Shown: piece by piece, positions 48,129-59,199 of the stretch
Position numbering within the stretch: the first letter of the stretch is position 1
How the letters are laid out: every line of letters starts with the position of its first letter
Position numbers and translations under genes: made by a program
The notes under the pieces: generated by a model
The model's input: the letters and a program-made list of their open reading frames with translations, nothing else
The model's database searches: none
Told to the model about the DNA's origin: nothing
Assembly: GCF_964355755.1 (NCBI RefSeq)
Contig: NC_092679.1
Location: 4,588,001-4,652,000 of the forward strand
Reading direction: 5' to 3'
DNA length: 64,000 nt
DNA from: Antedon mediterranea
Taxonomy: Eukaryota; Echinodermata; Crinoidea; Comatulida; Antedonidae

Positions 48129-50644
48129 GGAAGAGTCTAAATGTCATCCGTCAGGGCACCTATTTATTTTACGCATGCGCACTTAATTCCTTGGATAGAT
48201 GGACCGCAATTCATATATCGTATTTTACCATTTGCACAATTATTCGATTATTACAGTGTAAGTGCAACGCGATGGTGAAAGTTCTTCTCGTTTTACCTTT
48301 GTAATTTTCATGCAATTCCACTACAAAACCATGAATCACAATTTTACCGTACTGTTGCAAAATTTTAATCTTCGAATAATCATAATTTGCTTATATTTAG
48401 TAATGTTATTGCGTCACGGCACCTAGTTAGCTCAGTGCTGAGTTAGCTACATGCACTGAGTTAGCATACGTTTTTCGGAACGAAGGTCTGAATTCACTAT
48501 GAATCTCGTAGTGCCCTGACGGATGATAAGTATTAATTGTCATCCGTCAGGGCACCTATATAGTTAACATACACGTTATTAATTCACTCTGTGTAACTGG
48601 TAGTGCCCTGACGGATGATAAGTATTAATTGTCATCCGTCAGGGCACCTATATAGTTAACATACACGTTGTTAATTCACTGTGTAACGTAGTGCCCTGAC
48701 GGATGATAGGTATTAATTGTCATCCGTCAGGGCACCTATATAGTTAACATACACGTTGTTAATTCACTGTGTAACGTAGTGCCCTGACGGATGATAAGTA
48801 TTAATTGTCATCCGTCAGGGCACCTAAATAGTTAACATACACGTTGTTAATTCACTATGAATCTGGTAGTGCCCTGACGGATGATAAGTATTAATTGTCA
48901 TCCGTCAGGGCACCTATATATAGTTAACATATCATGTTGTTAATTCACTGTGAAACTGGTAGTGCCCTGACGGATGATAAGAATTAATTGTCATCCGTCA
49001 GGGCACCTATATAGTTAACATACACGTTGTTAATTCACTATGAATCTGGTAGTGCCCTGACGGATGATAAGTATTAATTGTCATCCGTCAGGGCACCTAT
49101 ATAGTTAACATATCATGTTGTTAATTCACTGTGAAACTGGTAGTGCCCTGACGGATGATAAGAATTAATTGTCATTCGTCAGGGCACCTATATAGTTAAC
49201 ATACACGTTGCTAATTCACTGTGTAACTGGTAGTGCCCTGACGGATGATAAGTATTAATTGTCATCCGTCAGGGCACCTAAATAGTTAACATAACACGTT
49301 GTTAATTCACTATGAATCTGGTAGTGCCCTGACGGATGATAAGTATTAATTGTCATCCGTCAGGGCACCTATATAGTTAACATATCATGTTGTTAATTCA
49401 CTGTGAAACTGGTAGTGCCCTGACGGATGATAAGAATTAATTGTCATCCGTCAGGGCACCTATATAGTTAACATACACGTTATTAATTCACTGTGTAACG
49501 TAGTGCCCTGACGGATGATAGGTATTAATTGTCATCCGTCAGGGCACCTATATAGTTAACATACACGTTGTTAATTCACTGTGTAACGTAGTGCCCTGAC
49601 GGATGATAAGTATTAATTGTCATCCGTCAGGGCACCTAAATAGTTAACATACACGTTGTTAATTCACTATGAATCTGGTAGTGCCCTGACGGATGATAAG
49701 TATTAATTGTCATCCGTCAGGGCACCTATATAGTTAACATACACGTTGTTAATTCACTGTGTAACGTAGTGCCCTGACGGATGATAAGTATTAATTGTCA
49801 TCCGTCAGGGCACCTAAATAGTTAACATACACGTTGTTAATTCACTATGAATCTGGTAGTGCCCTGACGGATGATAAGTATTAATTGTCATCCGTCAGGG
49901 CACCTATATAGTTAACATATCATGTTGTTAATTCACTGTGAAACTGGTAGTGCCCTGACGGATGATAAGTATTAATTGTCATCCGTCAGGGCACTACGTT
50001 ACACAGTGAATTAGCAACGTGTATGTTAACTATATAGGTGCCCTGACGGATGACAATTAATACTTATCATCCGTCAGGGCACTACCAGTGAATTAACAAC
50101 GTGTATGTTAACTATATAGGTGCCCTGACGGATGACAATTAATTCTTATCATCCGTCAGGGCACTACCAGTTTCACAGTGAATTAACAACATGATATGTT
50201 AACTATATAGGTGCCCTGACGGATGACAATTAATACTTATCATCCGTCAGGGCACTACCCCAGATTCATAGTGAATTCAGACCTTCGTTCATAGACGAAA
50301 AACGTATGCTAACTCAGTGTATGTAGCTAACTCAGCACTGAGCTAACTAGGTGCCGTGACGCAATAACATTACTAAATATAAGCAAATTATGATTATTCG
50401 AAGATTAAAATTTTGCAACAGTACGGTAAAATTATGATTCATGGTTTTGTAGTGGAATTGCATGAAAATTACAAAGGTAAAACGAGAAGAACTTTCACCA
50501 TCGCGTTGCACTTACACTGTAATAATCGAATAATTGTGCAAATGGTAAAATACGATCTATGAATTGCGGTCCATCTATCCAAGGAATTAAGTGCGCATGC
50601 GTAAAATAAATAGGTGCCCTGACGGATGACATTTAGACTCTTCC
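48129..50644. mobile_element. 2.5-kb fold-back transposon with about 20 hairpin units
   Basis: The ends are inverted repeats of roughly 400 bp: GGAAGAGTCTAAATGTCATC at the left is exactly inverted at the right. Between them lie about 17 units of about 90 bp in one orientation and three in the other, with the switch near 49,990. Each unit holds a perfect hairpin, GTGCCCTGACGGATGA / TCATCCGTCAGGGCAC, around a TAAGTATTAATTG loop, plus a TAGTTAACATACACGTTGTT spacer. The hairpin arm is also the subterminal sequence of the element. The flanks repeat CTATTTGCACG (48,119-48,129 and 50,644-50,654), a 9-11 bp duplication that depends on how end bases are assigned. No transposase; similar open frames at the two ends are mirror images of the arms. 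Confidence 0.9.
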
Positions 50645-50650
50645 TATTTG

Positions 50651-50656
50651 CACGTG
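50651..50656. promoter_or_regulatory. CACGTG E-box upstream of RRP15
   Basis: GCACGTGC lies 104 bp before the RRP15 start codon, at the right-hand target duplication of the fold-back element. CACGTG is the MYC/MAX-type site, common in ribosome-biogenesis promoters. The duplicated left copy has lost the site because the element interrupts it. Confidence 0.4.
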
Positions 50657-50759
50657 CACGGGTAGTCGATAAAAACGATGACATTAGACAATTATATACA
50701 CGCAGTCGTGCGTATAGACGTAAAGTTTATGGATAACATGTGTTTACTTTGAAAAGAAG

Positions 50760-53700
50760 ATGGCACAATTAAAATCCAAAAAGAAACGTGTTAATGTATC
50801 AATATCATATAATTCTGGAAGTGAAGGCGATGTTGAAAGTAGTGATGATGCATTACTTCAAGGTAAGACATTATTTTGGCAGACTTACCTTTTTTCGAAA
50901 GGAATTGTAAGCTTGCCAGCTAGCCTAGCTAGGCCTAACCTAGTAGGGCCTAGCGAATACCGTCGTGTTCGGCCGCCAACGAGTTCGGCCGCATGTATTT
51001 AGTATGGAACGCCAGGCTTGCTTGCATTGTTTATATTAAATGCATTGTTTAGATTAGCGATCTCCGTGGCTTATTCCATTAAAAAAATAGGCGTGCATTG
51101 CTTTACCGATTTTTCTCTACATTTGTATTATTGTATATAATATTACGATTTCTTTTCAGATACAGTTAGATTCATCACAGATAGAGAAAAATGAAAATTA
51201 TTTTATTATATACAATCTTAACACATTTATTATCAATTCCTGTATTTTTTTTTAGACATGTTATAAGTTTGAGAATTTACGAACGAATTAACTTAACTAC
51301 CATATTTTATAAATAAACATATAATATAACATTTATATTTATAATTGTTTTTTTCATATATAGGCCTAACCACTAGCATGCATTAAAATTGACTTTATTA
51401 CTAGTAATAACATGTTATATTACAAAACTACTTAACTAATAAGTAATATAGTTTGCAAATAGTTTAAAATGTAACAATGAAACAATATCTTTTTTAATGT
51501 TTATTACTAATAACATACGATTTTTACTAATATCTTACTTCTTTACATACATTAAAATTGACTTTATTTCTAGCAATAACATGTTATTTTACAAAAGTTC
51601 TTAACTAACGTATTTTGCAAATAGTTAAAAATTATATTTATTGTTTATTACTAACATACGATTTTTTACTAATTTGTTAACTAATTTAACTAACATACAT
51701 AACATTAGCACTATTCAACGCGAGCATCGCGAGTGATAAGTTTACTCGCGGCAAGCATTTGAGAACGTACACTACGTTGGCCCTCGCGGTACTCGTCCCA
51801 CAATGTTTCAACTCCATTCTTCTCCAACACTGTTGCTTTGCACGTCACATTCTTGTTTCTGAGAAAACATCTCCATGTTGTATTTGCCCGTCTTTTATCA
51901 ATCTTCTCTGTATATTGGTACCCATGACTGTCTACAAGCGAGTCCTGAAACAACAGAAGGTTAAGTTGGTTTTCACAAGAAAATGCGATAATAAAAAAAA
52001 AATTTACAAAGAATAGATTATAAATATTTTAAGAACTTACATTCCCACGTTTTGTTGTTCCTGCTAATCGCCGATAAGTAACGATGTCATCATCAACAGC
52101 AGGCATCACTGGTATTGGTTGTGGTTCAGGGTAAAGATTCAGTACCTCTTCTTCTATGAACGATTGGTTCCAAAAAGTCGCCAAGGTCGGCTGCAAAAAT
52201 CTCTAGTTGCGGCACCGGTTGGACGTTGTTTTCTGGAGCACAGTCTCTACATGTCCAATCAATAAAACCCTCTTCGACGACTAACCTGTACGCTGCTCCT
52301 CTTTTCACTCCTGAGTCACACCGACGATGTTGCCATCTCTGACACTCTTCGCAAAACGGTCCTTCTTGCTGTTCCGTTACGGGTTCGCGACATTCAAATA
52401 CAATCGTTCATGGTTCGTAGATAATCAGTAAAAGTGTAGTTAACAATTCAGATGGCAATTCAGAAATAAGTAATATTCCCTAAAATGAGGTTCTCTTATA
52501 AAGATGCGCGCACTCCGGTCATGGACCTCCATGCTCCGGTTATTGTTTTACCGATTACAAAAAAAAGAATCCTTAAATGTACCGAATTTTGTGTGTGTGT
52601 ATTGTGTGACGGTAAACGCCTAACTTAAAAGCGTTATTAATAAATAATGGTCATTGTTTAGCCAAACTTCTTGCAAGTAACCGACTGCGCTTGTGTCATC
52701 ATGCGCTTTTTGTAGGTGACTATACTTTTAAACTTTAACTTTAGAGGCCTAACTGTAATAAATCAAACCAAAATGAATAACGATGGAAGCGAAAACACAC
52801 AAAATTATATATTTACAAAATTTCCTTTTTCATGTAACACTACGATGAAATCAAACAAACAAACAACTGGTTTTTTTAAGTCTTTTTACTAACTTTTGTA
52901 ATAACTAGTGAATCACGTTATGAAATTAGACATTATACAGCAAAGTTTCGATGTTATACTTAGATCACTTACCTTACCTTAAATATCTGACGTTTTATTA
53001 TTAACTAAGTACAACAAAATGTTATTTATAAATCAAATGAGATTTAATGTGTATTTTGTGATATTGAACATAAAATCATGCTTTCTTTTTTCTTATATAA
53101 AGATTGAATTATAAATAATGACATAAGAAAATGAAATGTTTTCATTTTTGTACCGGTCGGAAAATGTGCCCCAACGATTATATTTAAGACTGAAAGGAAT
53201 GCAAGTTATATACAGTACTGTCATTAGATTAATTTAAGGATATGCACTTCTATAAGTTATAATGAAGAAGAGTGTGTGTACTTTACAAATAAATATTACC
53301 TTTTAATTATGTTTTTCTTCATTTATCGTTGTTGTACTGTATATCAATGTCGGTGAAGTTTGCCACATATAATTTGTACATTTGAAAATCAGAATCAGTA
53401 ATGTATACCACAACTTATTAACATTTATTTTTACAAATACTGTACAGAGTAAAATAAATATAAAACCAATAATGAACATATTATATTAACATAACGTAAG
53501 AAAAGAAATGTAAGTGAAAACGGACGCAACAATAATAATAAGCAAGGTTTATTTATTTAAATTGTTCTTGCCGTTAACAAACTGAATTACAACAATCGTG
53601 ACAATTTATAAAAATAGTAAATATTGGATAAATAACATAATAAAATGTAACATTAATATCAACATCTCCATTAATCACATACAACAAGCAAGCTAGCTTC

Positions 53701-56005
53701 CCTCCAATTATTAAAAACATAAAATAATTCACCATTATTTTTATATTTAACTTTGCTGTTAATAACACTTCAACAAATTGAAGACACGAAACGTAACACA
53801 TTTCATTGTTATGTTAATAAAAAACAACCATGCTACACCACCTTCATTGTCTAAGATGGAATTCAAGACACTCCCTCATTGTTTTAAAACAATAGCAGTA
53901 GTAGCCTTTTCAGAGTTTTCGCAATCCAATGTTGGTAGGTTTTAATGTGGAACTGTATAATCCTGAAATAATTAGAGCCTTACTAAATATTAATTTTTCC
54001 AAAAATCGCTATAAAAAAGGAATTTCGAAATACTGTAATGTTATTTTGTTCCTCCTATTTTCTTACGAAGGCATAGGCTTATTTAAGTATTGTTGATAAT
54101 ATACAATATTATTAGACATACAATAGGCCTATATAACCAGAGTTTTAAAATACTTAATGTATTATTAACTGATTTAATGGTCATTTCTGTTTTTATTAGA
54201 ACACATTAGGCCTGCAAGAGTAAATGTACAAGACACAAGTACAAGTTTATTGCCCGTTTAAAATTATTATTATAATAATAATAAACGTATATATATCCAC
54301 ACCACAGCATTCTAAATAATACTTATATCACAGAAAGTAATATAATACGCCGTACATTTTATGTCGGTCAATTTCGATCGATCACGTTAGAATAGAATGC
54401 ACCCACATTTTTTGAATGGAATAACCCAATGAAAAGACCAGCAGAACAAACTGAAGTTGATGCATAGTTGGCGCTCCATACATAGCGCCTTATATGGGCA
54501 TTCAAAACATTGCGGCCGAAACCGTTTGCGGCCGAACACGATGTACACCGGGCCTAGCTAGGCTATACGAATCACCGGCTATACTAGGGCTAGGCCCTTA
54601 GAGGGCAGGCCTCCCTTTCTCTATGTGGGGGAGAGAGTGCCCCGCCGCGAGTCGCTTACTCAGTGCTAGGTATTGCAAGCTAGCCCTACATACGGTAGTA
54701 GGCTATGAACAAGGTTAGTTTTAGGCTAGATTGTTGCTGGTTGCTACCAGTGTTCAGACAGCATGTCTAATCAAACAAATTGATCAAAATAAATATTTGC
54801 ATCAATTTATTAGAAAGTACACAACAAAAGAAGGGGAAATTACGGAAGATGGTGACGAAAACAGAAGTTGAAGATAATGAAGAGTCCACTGGTGTGGGGG
54901 AGGGGTGGGCTGATGCAATGGCTAAAATACTTCAAAAAAAGGTTACCAATGATGGCTCAGCAATGTTGGCAAAATCAAAGTCTTACGAGAAAGAAAAGAA
55001 GAAGGAAAAATCAGATTATGAAGACCAAAAGAAATTAGTAAGTATGAAATCATAAATACTTTGATGAGACAACACTTTATTGTGTAAAAACTAATAACAA
55101 ACAAATACTTTTTATTTATCTTTCAGAGAGATACAAAGAAGGCGTGGGAGGATATAGCGTATGTAAAACCAAAGATTGAACTTAAAGAAATTGAACGTGG
55201 ATTTCAAAGGACTGCCACAAGGTTTGTTACTTAGCCTTGCACCCAGATCAAAAGTTTTATTAAATAAAACTTGGAGTGTTAGATCTCATAAAGTGATATT
55301 AATAACCTACATATACAACAACAATCCTAAATGATGTTTTTGTCTAATTTGTTATTTTATCCAGGGGTGTTGTCCAGCTATTCAATGCAGTAAAAAAAGA
55401 ACAGAAAACATTAGAATCTAAGCTAACTGAAGTCGGAGCATCCGAACGAAAAAGAGCCAAAGTTGAATCGTCAATGTCTAAGGGACAATTTCTCAATTTA
55501 TTAAAGAAAACTGCTTCGAAAACACAACAGTCTAATGATGATGAAAAAACTTCACAGGTAAACAAACGGTTTTAAACTAGCACAATGAACTAGTTGGTTA
55601 GTTAACTTAACTAACTAATTAACTAACTAACTAGTTAGCTGTGGATCTAGCTAACTAACTAGATAGCTAACTAACTAGATAGCTAACTAACTAGTTAGCT
55701 ATGGATATTGCTAACTAACTAACTAGTTACCTGTGGATATAGCTAACTAACTAACTAGTTACCTGTGGATATAGCTAACTAGTTAACTCTGTGTATAACT
55801 AACTAGTTAGCTGAGGATATAGCTGGTGTATAAGCATTTTACTAGACTATAACTAACTTAAAGTTTGTTTTTTATTTTGCAGGATTCATCTAAAAAAAGG
55901 TGTGCAACTTGGGATGTTTTAAGAGACAATTTTATGATGGGGGCTACCTTGAAGGACTGGGATAAAGAAAGCGAAAGTGAAACAGAAAAGAATGAAAAAA
56001 CTTGA
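50760..56005 (+). CDS. RRP15: RRP15, ribosomal RNA processing protein 15 homologue
   Basis: Nucleolar factor for pre-60S rRNA processing. Exons: 50760-50862, 54814-55037, 55127-55221, 55365-55557, 55883-56005; phases match (1, 0, 2, 0), 245 residues against about 282 in human. Exon 1 is MAQLKSKKKRVNV followed by an acidic stretch, as in family members. Family blocks follow: EGWADAMAKILQKKV, KKEKSDYEDQKKL, then ERGFQRTATRGVVQLFNAVK, ERKRAKVESSMSK and the C-terminal WDVLRDNFMMGATLKDWDKE (human [20 protein letters not shown]). An in-frame ATG at 54,780 is intronic; the exon-1 link is supported by exact codon phase. Intron 1 (4 kb) carries a transposon. It is the divergent partner of the zinc-knuckle gene. 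Confidence 0.92.
51711..52407 (-). pseudogene. PHD-like / FLYWCH zinc-finger protein remnant
   Basis: Minus strand. A cysteine-rich PHD-like part encodes CREPV, GPFCEECQRWQHRRCDSG and DWTCRDCAP. After a frame change near 52,195 the next frame gives EEEVLNLYPEPQPIPV and VTYRRLAGTTKRGN to a GTAAGT donor at 52,040. It joins an exon at 51,944 that reads DSLVDSHGYQYTEK, TTWRCFLRNKNVTCKATV, a FLYWCH-type zinc finger. The closing His-X-His of FLYWCH is not seen, no start codon precedes it (stop at 52,408), and no transposase domain follows. PHD-like plus FLYWCH proteins are familiar companions of animal MULE transposons. Read as a broken transposon gene. Confidence 0.6.
52420..54460. other. Interior of the intron-1 element, no other coding content
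   Basis: AT-rich, with no exon or domain recognised on either strand. If this is a MULE, its transposase has been lost or replaced here. Confidence 0.45.
55590..55835. repeat. CTAACTAACTAGTTAGCT simple array in RRP15 intron 3
   Basis: Tetranucleotide-like CTAACTAACTAGTTAGCTGT, with GGATATAG spacers recurring about every 45 bp. CTAGTTAGCTAACTAG segments are palindromic. Confidence 0.9.
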
Positions 56006-56006
56006 T

Positions 56007-56022
56007 AATAAAATACAATAAA
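56007..56022 (+). terminator. RRP15 polyadenylation signals
   Basis: Two AATAAA hexamers (56,007 and 56,017) begin directly after the stop codon, so the 3-prime UTR may be very short. Confidence 0.55.
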
Positions 56023-56329
56023 AATCTATAAATAGGGTAAAAAATGTGATGTTAAAAAAGTCCTAATACTGTACAACAAACAGAAAAAATGAATATGTGG
56101 TATGGAAAACAGAAAATTGTAGTATAACAATTGCATATATCATGTACAAACATGTGTCGCCATACTAGTAATATTTTATAATAAAAACTAACCAGTGTTA
56201 TTATAATATATAATAATATATTATATAATTATATAACAACCATGACTAAAAGTGCAACTTGCATTGGTTTGCAAAATTTGAACATCTTCGGGTTCTGTCT
56301 CGCTCAAACTGATGTACTGTATACAATAT

Positions 56330-56450
56330 ACAGTTGACCCTCTATAAAGGGGACACCCTTGGGACATACCAAAGTCCTCTAATAGATGTTGGCCATTGAA
56401 ACACACATTTCTCGTTTCACAAAAAAGTAGGGGTGTCCCTGAATAGGTGT
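56330..56450. repeat. Small GTGTCCC-type repeat piece
   Basis: CTCTATAAAGGGGACACCCT, AAGTCCTCTAATAGATG and GGGGTGTCCCTGAATAGGTG belong to the motif family of the 27,240 array. Confidence 0.6.
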
Positions 56451-56530
56451 CGTAAGTACTGTACTGTAATTCTATTTGATCATTATTAACAAAACGATTT
56501 TATAATTTATTTGATCCATAACTATATGCA

Positions 56531-56606
56531 AGCCCTGACAAAAAAGTGTGATGTGCCCAAATATGGTAGTGATATGACATCATTATGTCCATATAATGGG
56601 CAAAAT
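56531..56606. mobile_element. MITE family A, partial copy 6
   Basis: The interior only: GACAAAAAAGTGTGATGTGC, CCAAATATGGTAGTGATATG, GTCCATATAATGGGCA. Both terminal repeats have been lost. Confidence 0.7.
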
Positions 56607-56609
56607 TAA

Positions 56610-58141
56610 ATTAAAATGTCGACAAAATCAAGTATGGACTAGTGATTTTTTGAATTTAATAATATGATGCTTTTGACATACGAGAGTGCGCCCTCCTAAT
56701 TTATTGCTTGTGAAACTTCAACGTACGTGCGATCAGGTATCACAATTTCCCGTCACAGCGTAGTTGTATTTCCTGCCACAAGCTACTAATATCATAGGTA
56801 CTTTTAGTAGGCCTACCATTAGTCGTGTCGTATCTTTCACCTACCGGAAAAAATATACACATAAACCTAAACCAATGAGGCACGTATCAATGACGTAGGG
56901 AGCGCGTATGACGTCTTTATCACCACAAATTTAGTTGGCTTTGTAAAATGCAGGTTACACTAATAAACACTATGTGTAGGCCTATGTTTAATCAAATACC
57001 TGTTATTGCAATATAAGAAAGTGACAATACCGAAAGGCCGTATATCTTTTGCACGTTTGCGTCTATATGTGGTAACTCGTGCATTGGTAAGCAAAAAACA
57101 GCAACATAACAGTCACGTACATCACGCTAACAAAATCACAGTAGGCCTACCTTCAAATGATGTTCGGATTCTGGGTCCAAATCTGCTTTACCCCAGACGA
57201 AAAATAAGTGGAGTTATCATCAATGTTGTTGCAAAGGTTACTATTTCATAATTAACAAGAGGAATTTGAAACCCGGATCTACCCTTTAACATACAGTACA
57301 GTCAAGTAATAAACATTATGGAAAATGGGCAGCGGCCAACATGCAATTGCGACTAAAAAATAAATAAAGAATTGTATTTCACGGACGCATCTTTTTTACC
57401 ACATTGCGGAATCATTTGAAAATGATGTTTATTATTTAGGCATTTGTTTTTGTATTTGTTCTGTTTTTGTATGTTAACCCTCCTGTTATTGGCGAATTTA
57501 TTTTTGCTGTTAGTTGTGTTTCGAAGTAAAACAAAAATACAAATGATACAAACAAAATTATTCATCTTATTCCAGGAAAATCGTAAATTAAAAGCGGACT
57601 CGGATATGATAGTAAATAGTGGTACTCATTTACGTAAACTACACCGTAATAATGGAAATGACAATATTAAACAACCATAGGGAATTAATTCGGGATTATT
57701 CCAATTGATGCAGTTAGCGGTCAGTAATCTTCTGGCTAAATTATTCAATTAAAAATGATCGCAGGATTAAACTTTTCATCGAAAAATCATACGATAGTGC
57801 AATATTAAACTGTATTAAAATAAAATGTTATGTTATTTTAAGCTTTCTAAAAAGCATAATTCGGTAATTTGGTAAATAATATTTTTATTTATCACCAAAA
57901 ACATTATATAATTTAGCTTTAACTGTTTAACCATGAGAATAATTTAGGATGGTTTAACTGATTGAGTTTCAACTGTCAGGCGAATATAATTATATAGCTT
58001 CAAAATAGTAAAATTATATTCCTCATAACAAAAATGACATCAATTTGAACTAAAAGCAAAATCATTATCGTGACAATATACGTTTATTATGAATTATTAG
58101 GAGGTTGACAGTTAACTGAACAAAAGAAATTAGAAACTTAT
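56610..58141. other. Intergenic, nothing recognised
   Basis: Two open frames of about 80 codons (57,006-57,251 and 57,444-57,680) show no family motif and no convincing splice context. The second is hydrophobic near its start only because of T-rich sequence. Confidence 0.45.
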
Positions 58142-58440
58142 TCAGCGGTGATTGACCAAGTGGTCTATATTAACATCGGCAAGGGTTCGAGCTCCATGGT
58201 TCTGGTGGTAGAACGAGTCTTCTCGGATAAGGACTATAAACCGTAGGTCCAGTGTACACATCTGGCTCATGTGAACTTTAAAGAACCTAGTACATCTTTC
58301 GAGACTAGTATACCCACAGCCACTGTCACTCATCAAGAGGGCCCCTTGGTATAGCATACGCTATTTAGGGTCACCCGCTATAAATAAGGTGTAATAAATA
58401 ATAAATAAATAAATAAATAATTCAATGCCTGCTAGTATAG
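58142..58440 (+). mobile_element. tRNA-derived SINE, near full length
   Basis: The tRNA-like head has TGATTGACCAAGTGGTCTA (A-box region) and AAGGGTTCGAGCTCC (B-box). A unique body follows (GGTCCAGTGTACACATCTGG, TTTCGAGACTAGTATACCC, GCTATTTAGGGTCACCC), and the tail is (AATA)n at 58,395-58,422. This is the clearest SINE in the window and a good query for the family. Confidence 0.8.
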
Positions 58441-58539
58441 TTCCTACATATGGTGGTTTAACTTTTGCTGTGGAATTCCCTACCAAGAATTCAATCATGT
58501 GTGCAGGCCTACTCTAAACTCTTTCAAGACCCAGTTGAA

Positions 58540-58650
58540 GTCTTCCATTTTCCTTTCATTAAACTATTGCCACTTCTAGTTTATGTGCAGCGCATTGGGA
58601 GCTTTCTTAGTATGCGCTATATGAACTATTATTGTTATTAATAAGTTTAT
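58540..58650 (+). repeat. Retroelement 3-prime end piece
   Basis: GTGCAGCGCATTGGGAGCTT, then TAGTATGCGCTATATGAACT and ATTATTGTTATTAATAA. Such 'GCGC...GCGCTATAT' tails are common at the ends of invertebrate LINE/SINE copies. Confidence 0.5.
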
Positions 58651-59090
58651 AGTTAAGTTACAAACAAACAATATTAGCTCAATGAGGTCCTTACTCCGGT
58701 GTCTTCCGCCTACCAAAAATACCAATGCAAGATGATTACTAATAATACCTTACGTTATTAGCGTCCTGCCCAAGGACAACCCGAAAAGTAGACCGGTCAT
58801 AATACAGGAGGTGGGCGGATGTTGTCGGTTACGGTGGAGTTCATTGTTTTGATGACAATTCAAGTTTTGGATAGTAATATCATAACTAGGCCCTACCTAT
58901 TTGTGAATCTTGAACTAGACTATAGGCTATTTTTTATATGATAATATAGTTTTCAATATTAAAGAAAACAGAGAGGAAACAAGCAAAAATCTTTTCGATT
59001 TATAGTCTTAAACCATGATGCAAAATTGTTGTGCTGCACTATGATCATAGAGATGTATGATCAGATCAACTGTCACGTGTCAATTCGCCC
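58651..59090. other. Intergenic, nothing recognised
   Basis: No supported exon, RNA gene or repeat. Confidence 0.45.
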
Positions 59091-59094
59091 GTTG

Positions 59095-59190
59095 CGTATA
59101 CGTACGTCCTTGCGTTGCGTATACGTCCTCTTGCGTTGCATATATATCCTTTTCGTTGCGTATACGTCCTTTTCGTTGCGTCTCTAGTGG
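59095..59190. repeat. Tandem GTTGCGTATACGTCCTT units
   Basis: Four to five units of about 18-22 bp. GCGTTGCG and ACGTCCTTGCGTTGCG are shared with the ends of the MITE at 36,784, so this may be an expanded end of that family. Confidence 0.75.
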
Positions 59191-59199
59191 ATGAACACG

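Larger units (their letters stand above)
50955..54549. mobile_element. Probable Mutator-like (MULE) element in RRP15 intron 1
   Basis: Inverted ends: CGTGTTCGGCCGCCAACGAG at 50,964 on the plus strand and CGTGTTCGGCCGCAAACGGT on the minus strand from 54,540, followed on both sides by TTCGGCCGCA and TATGGA(A/G)CGCC. A 9-bp direct repeat GGGCCTAGC flanks it (50,946-50,954 and 54,550-54,558), the duplication length of Mutator elements; this string is common in the genome, so it is only suggestive. It contains a decayed FLYWCH gene on the minus strand. The MULE transposase core is not seen. Confidence 0.6.

Noticed and set aside
48104-48304. Similar open frames at 48,104-48,304 (plus) and 50,469-50,684 (minus)
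   Set aside because: They are mirror images in the terminal inverted repeats of the fold-back element, with no protein motif.
48500-50250. CRISPR-like appearance of regular repeats with spacers
   Set aside because: The spacers are nearly identical, each unit is a full hairpin, and the DNA is eukaryotic with a transposon target duplication. It is a tandem array inside a transposon.
54780-54813. ATG at 54,780 as the RRP15 start
   Set aside because: The exon at 50,760-50,862 supplies a family-like N-terminus and exactly the one leftover base needed to join at 54,814, so the 54,780 ATG is intronic.
57444-57680. A 78-codon frame with a hydrophobic start
   Set aside because: The hydrophobic run arises from T-rich DNA, there is no conserved motif, and nothing supports splicing.
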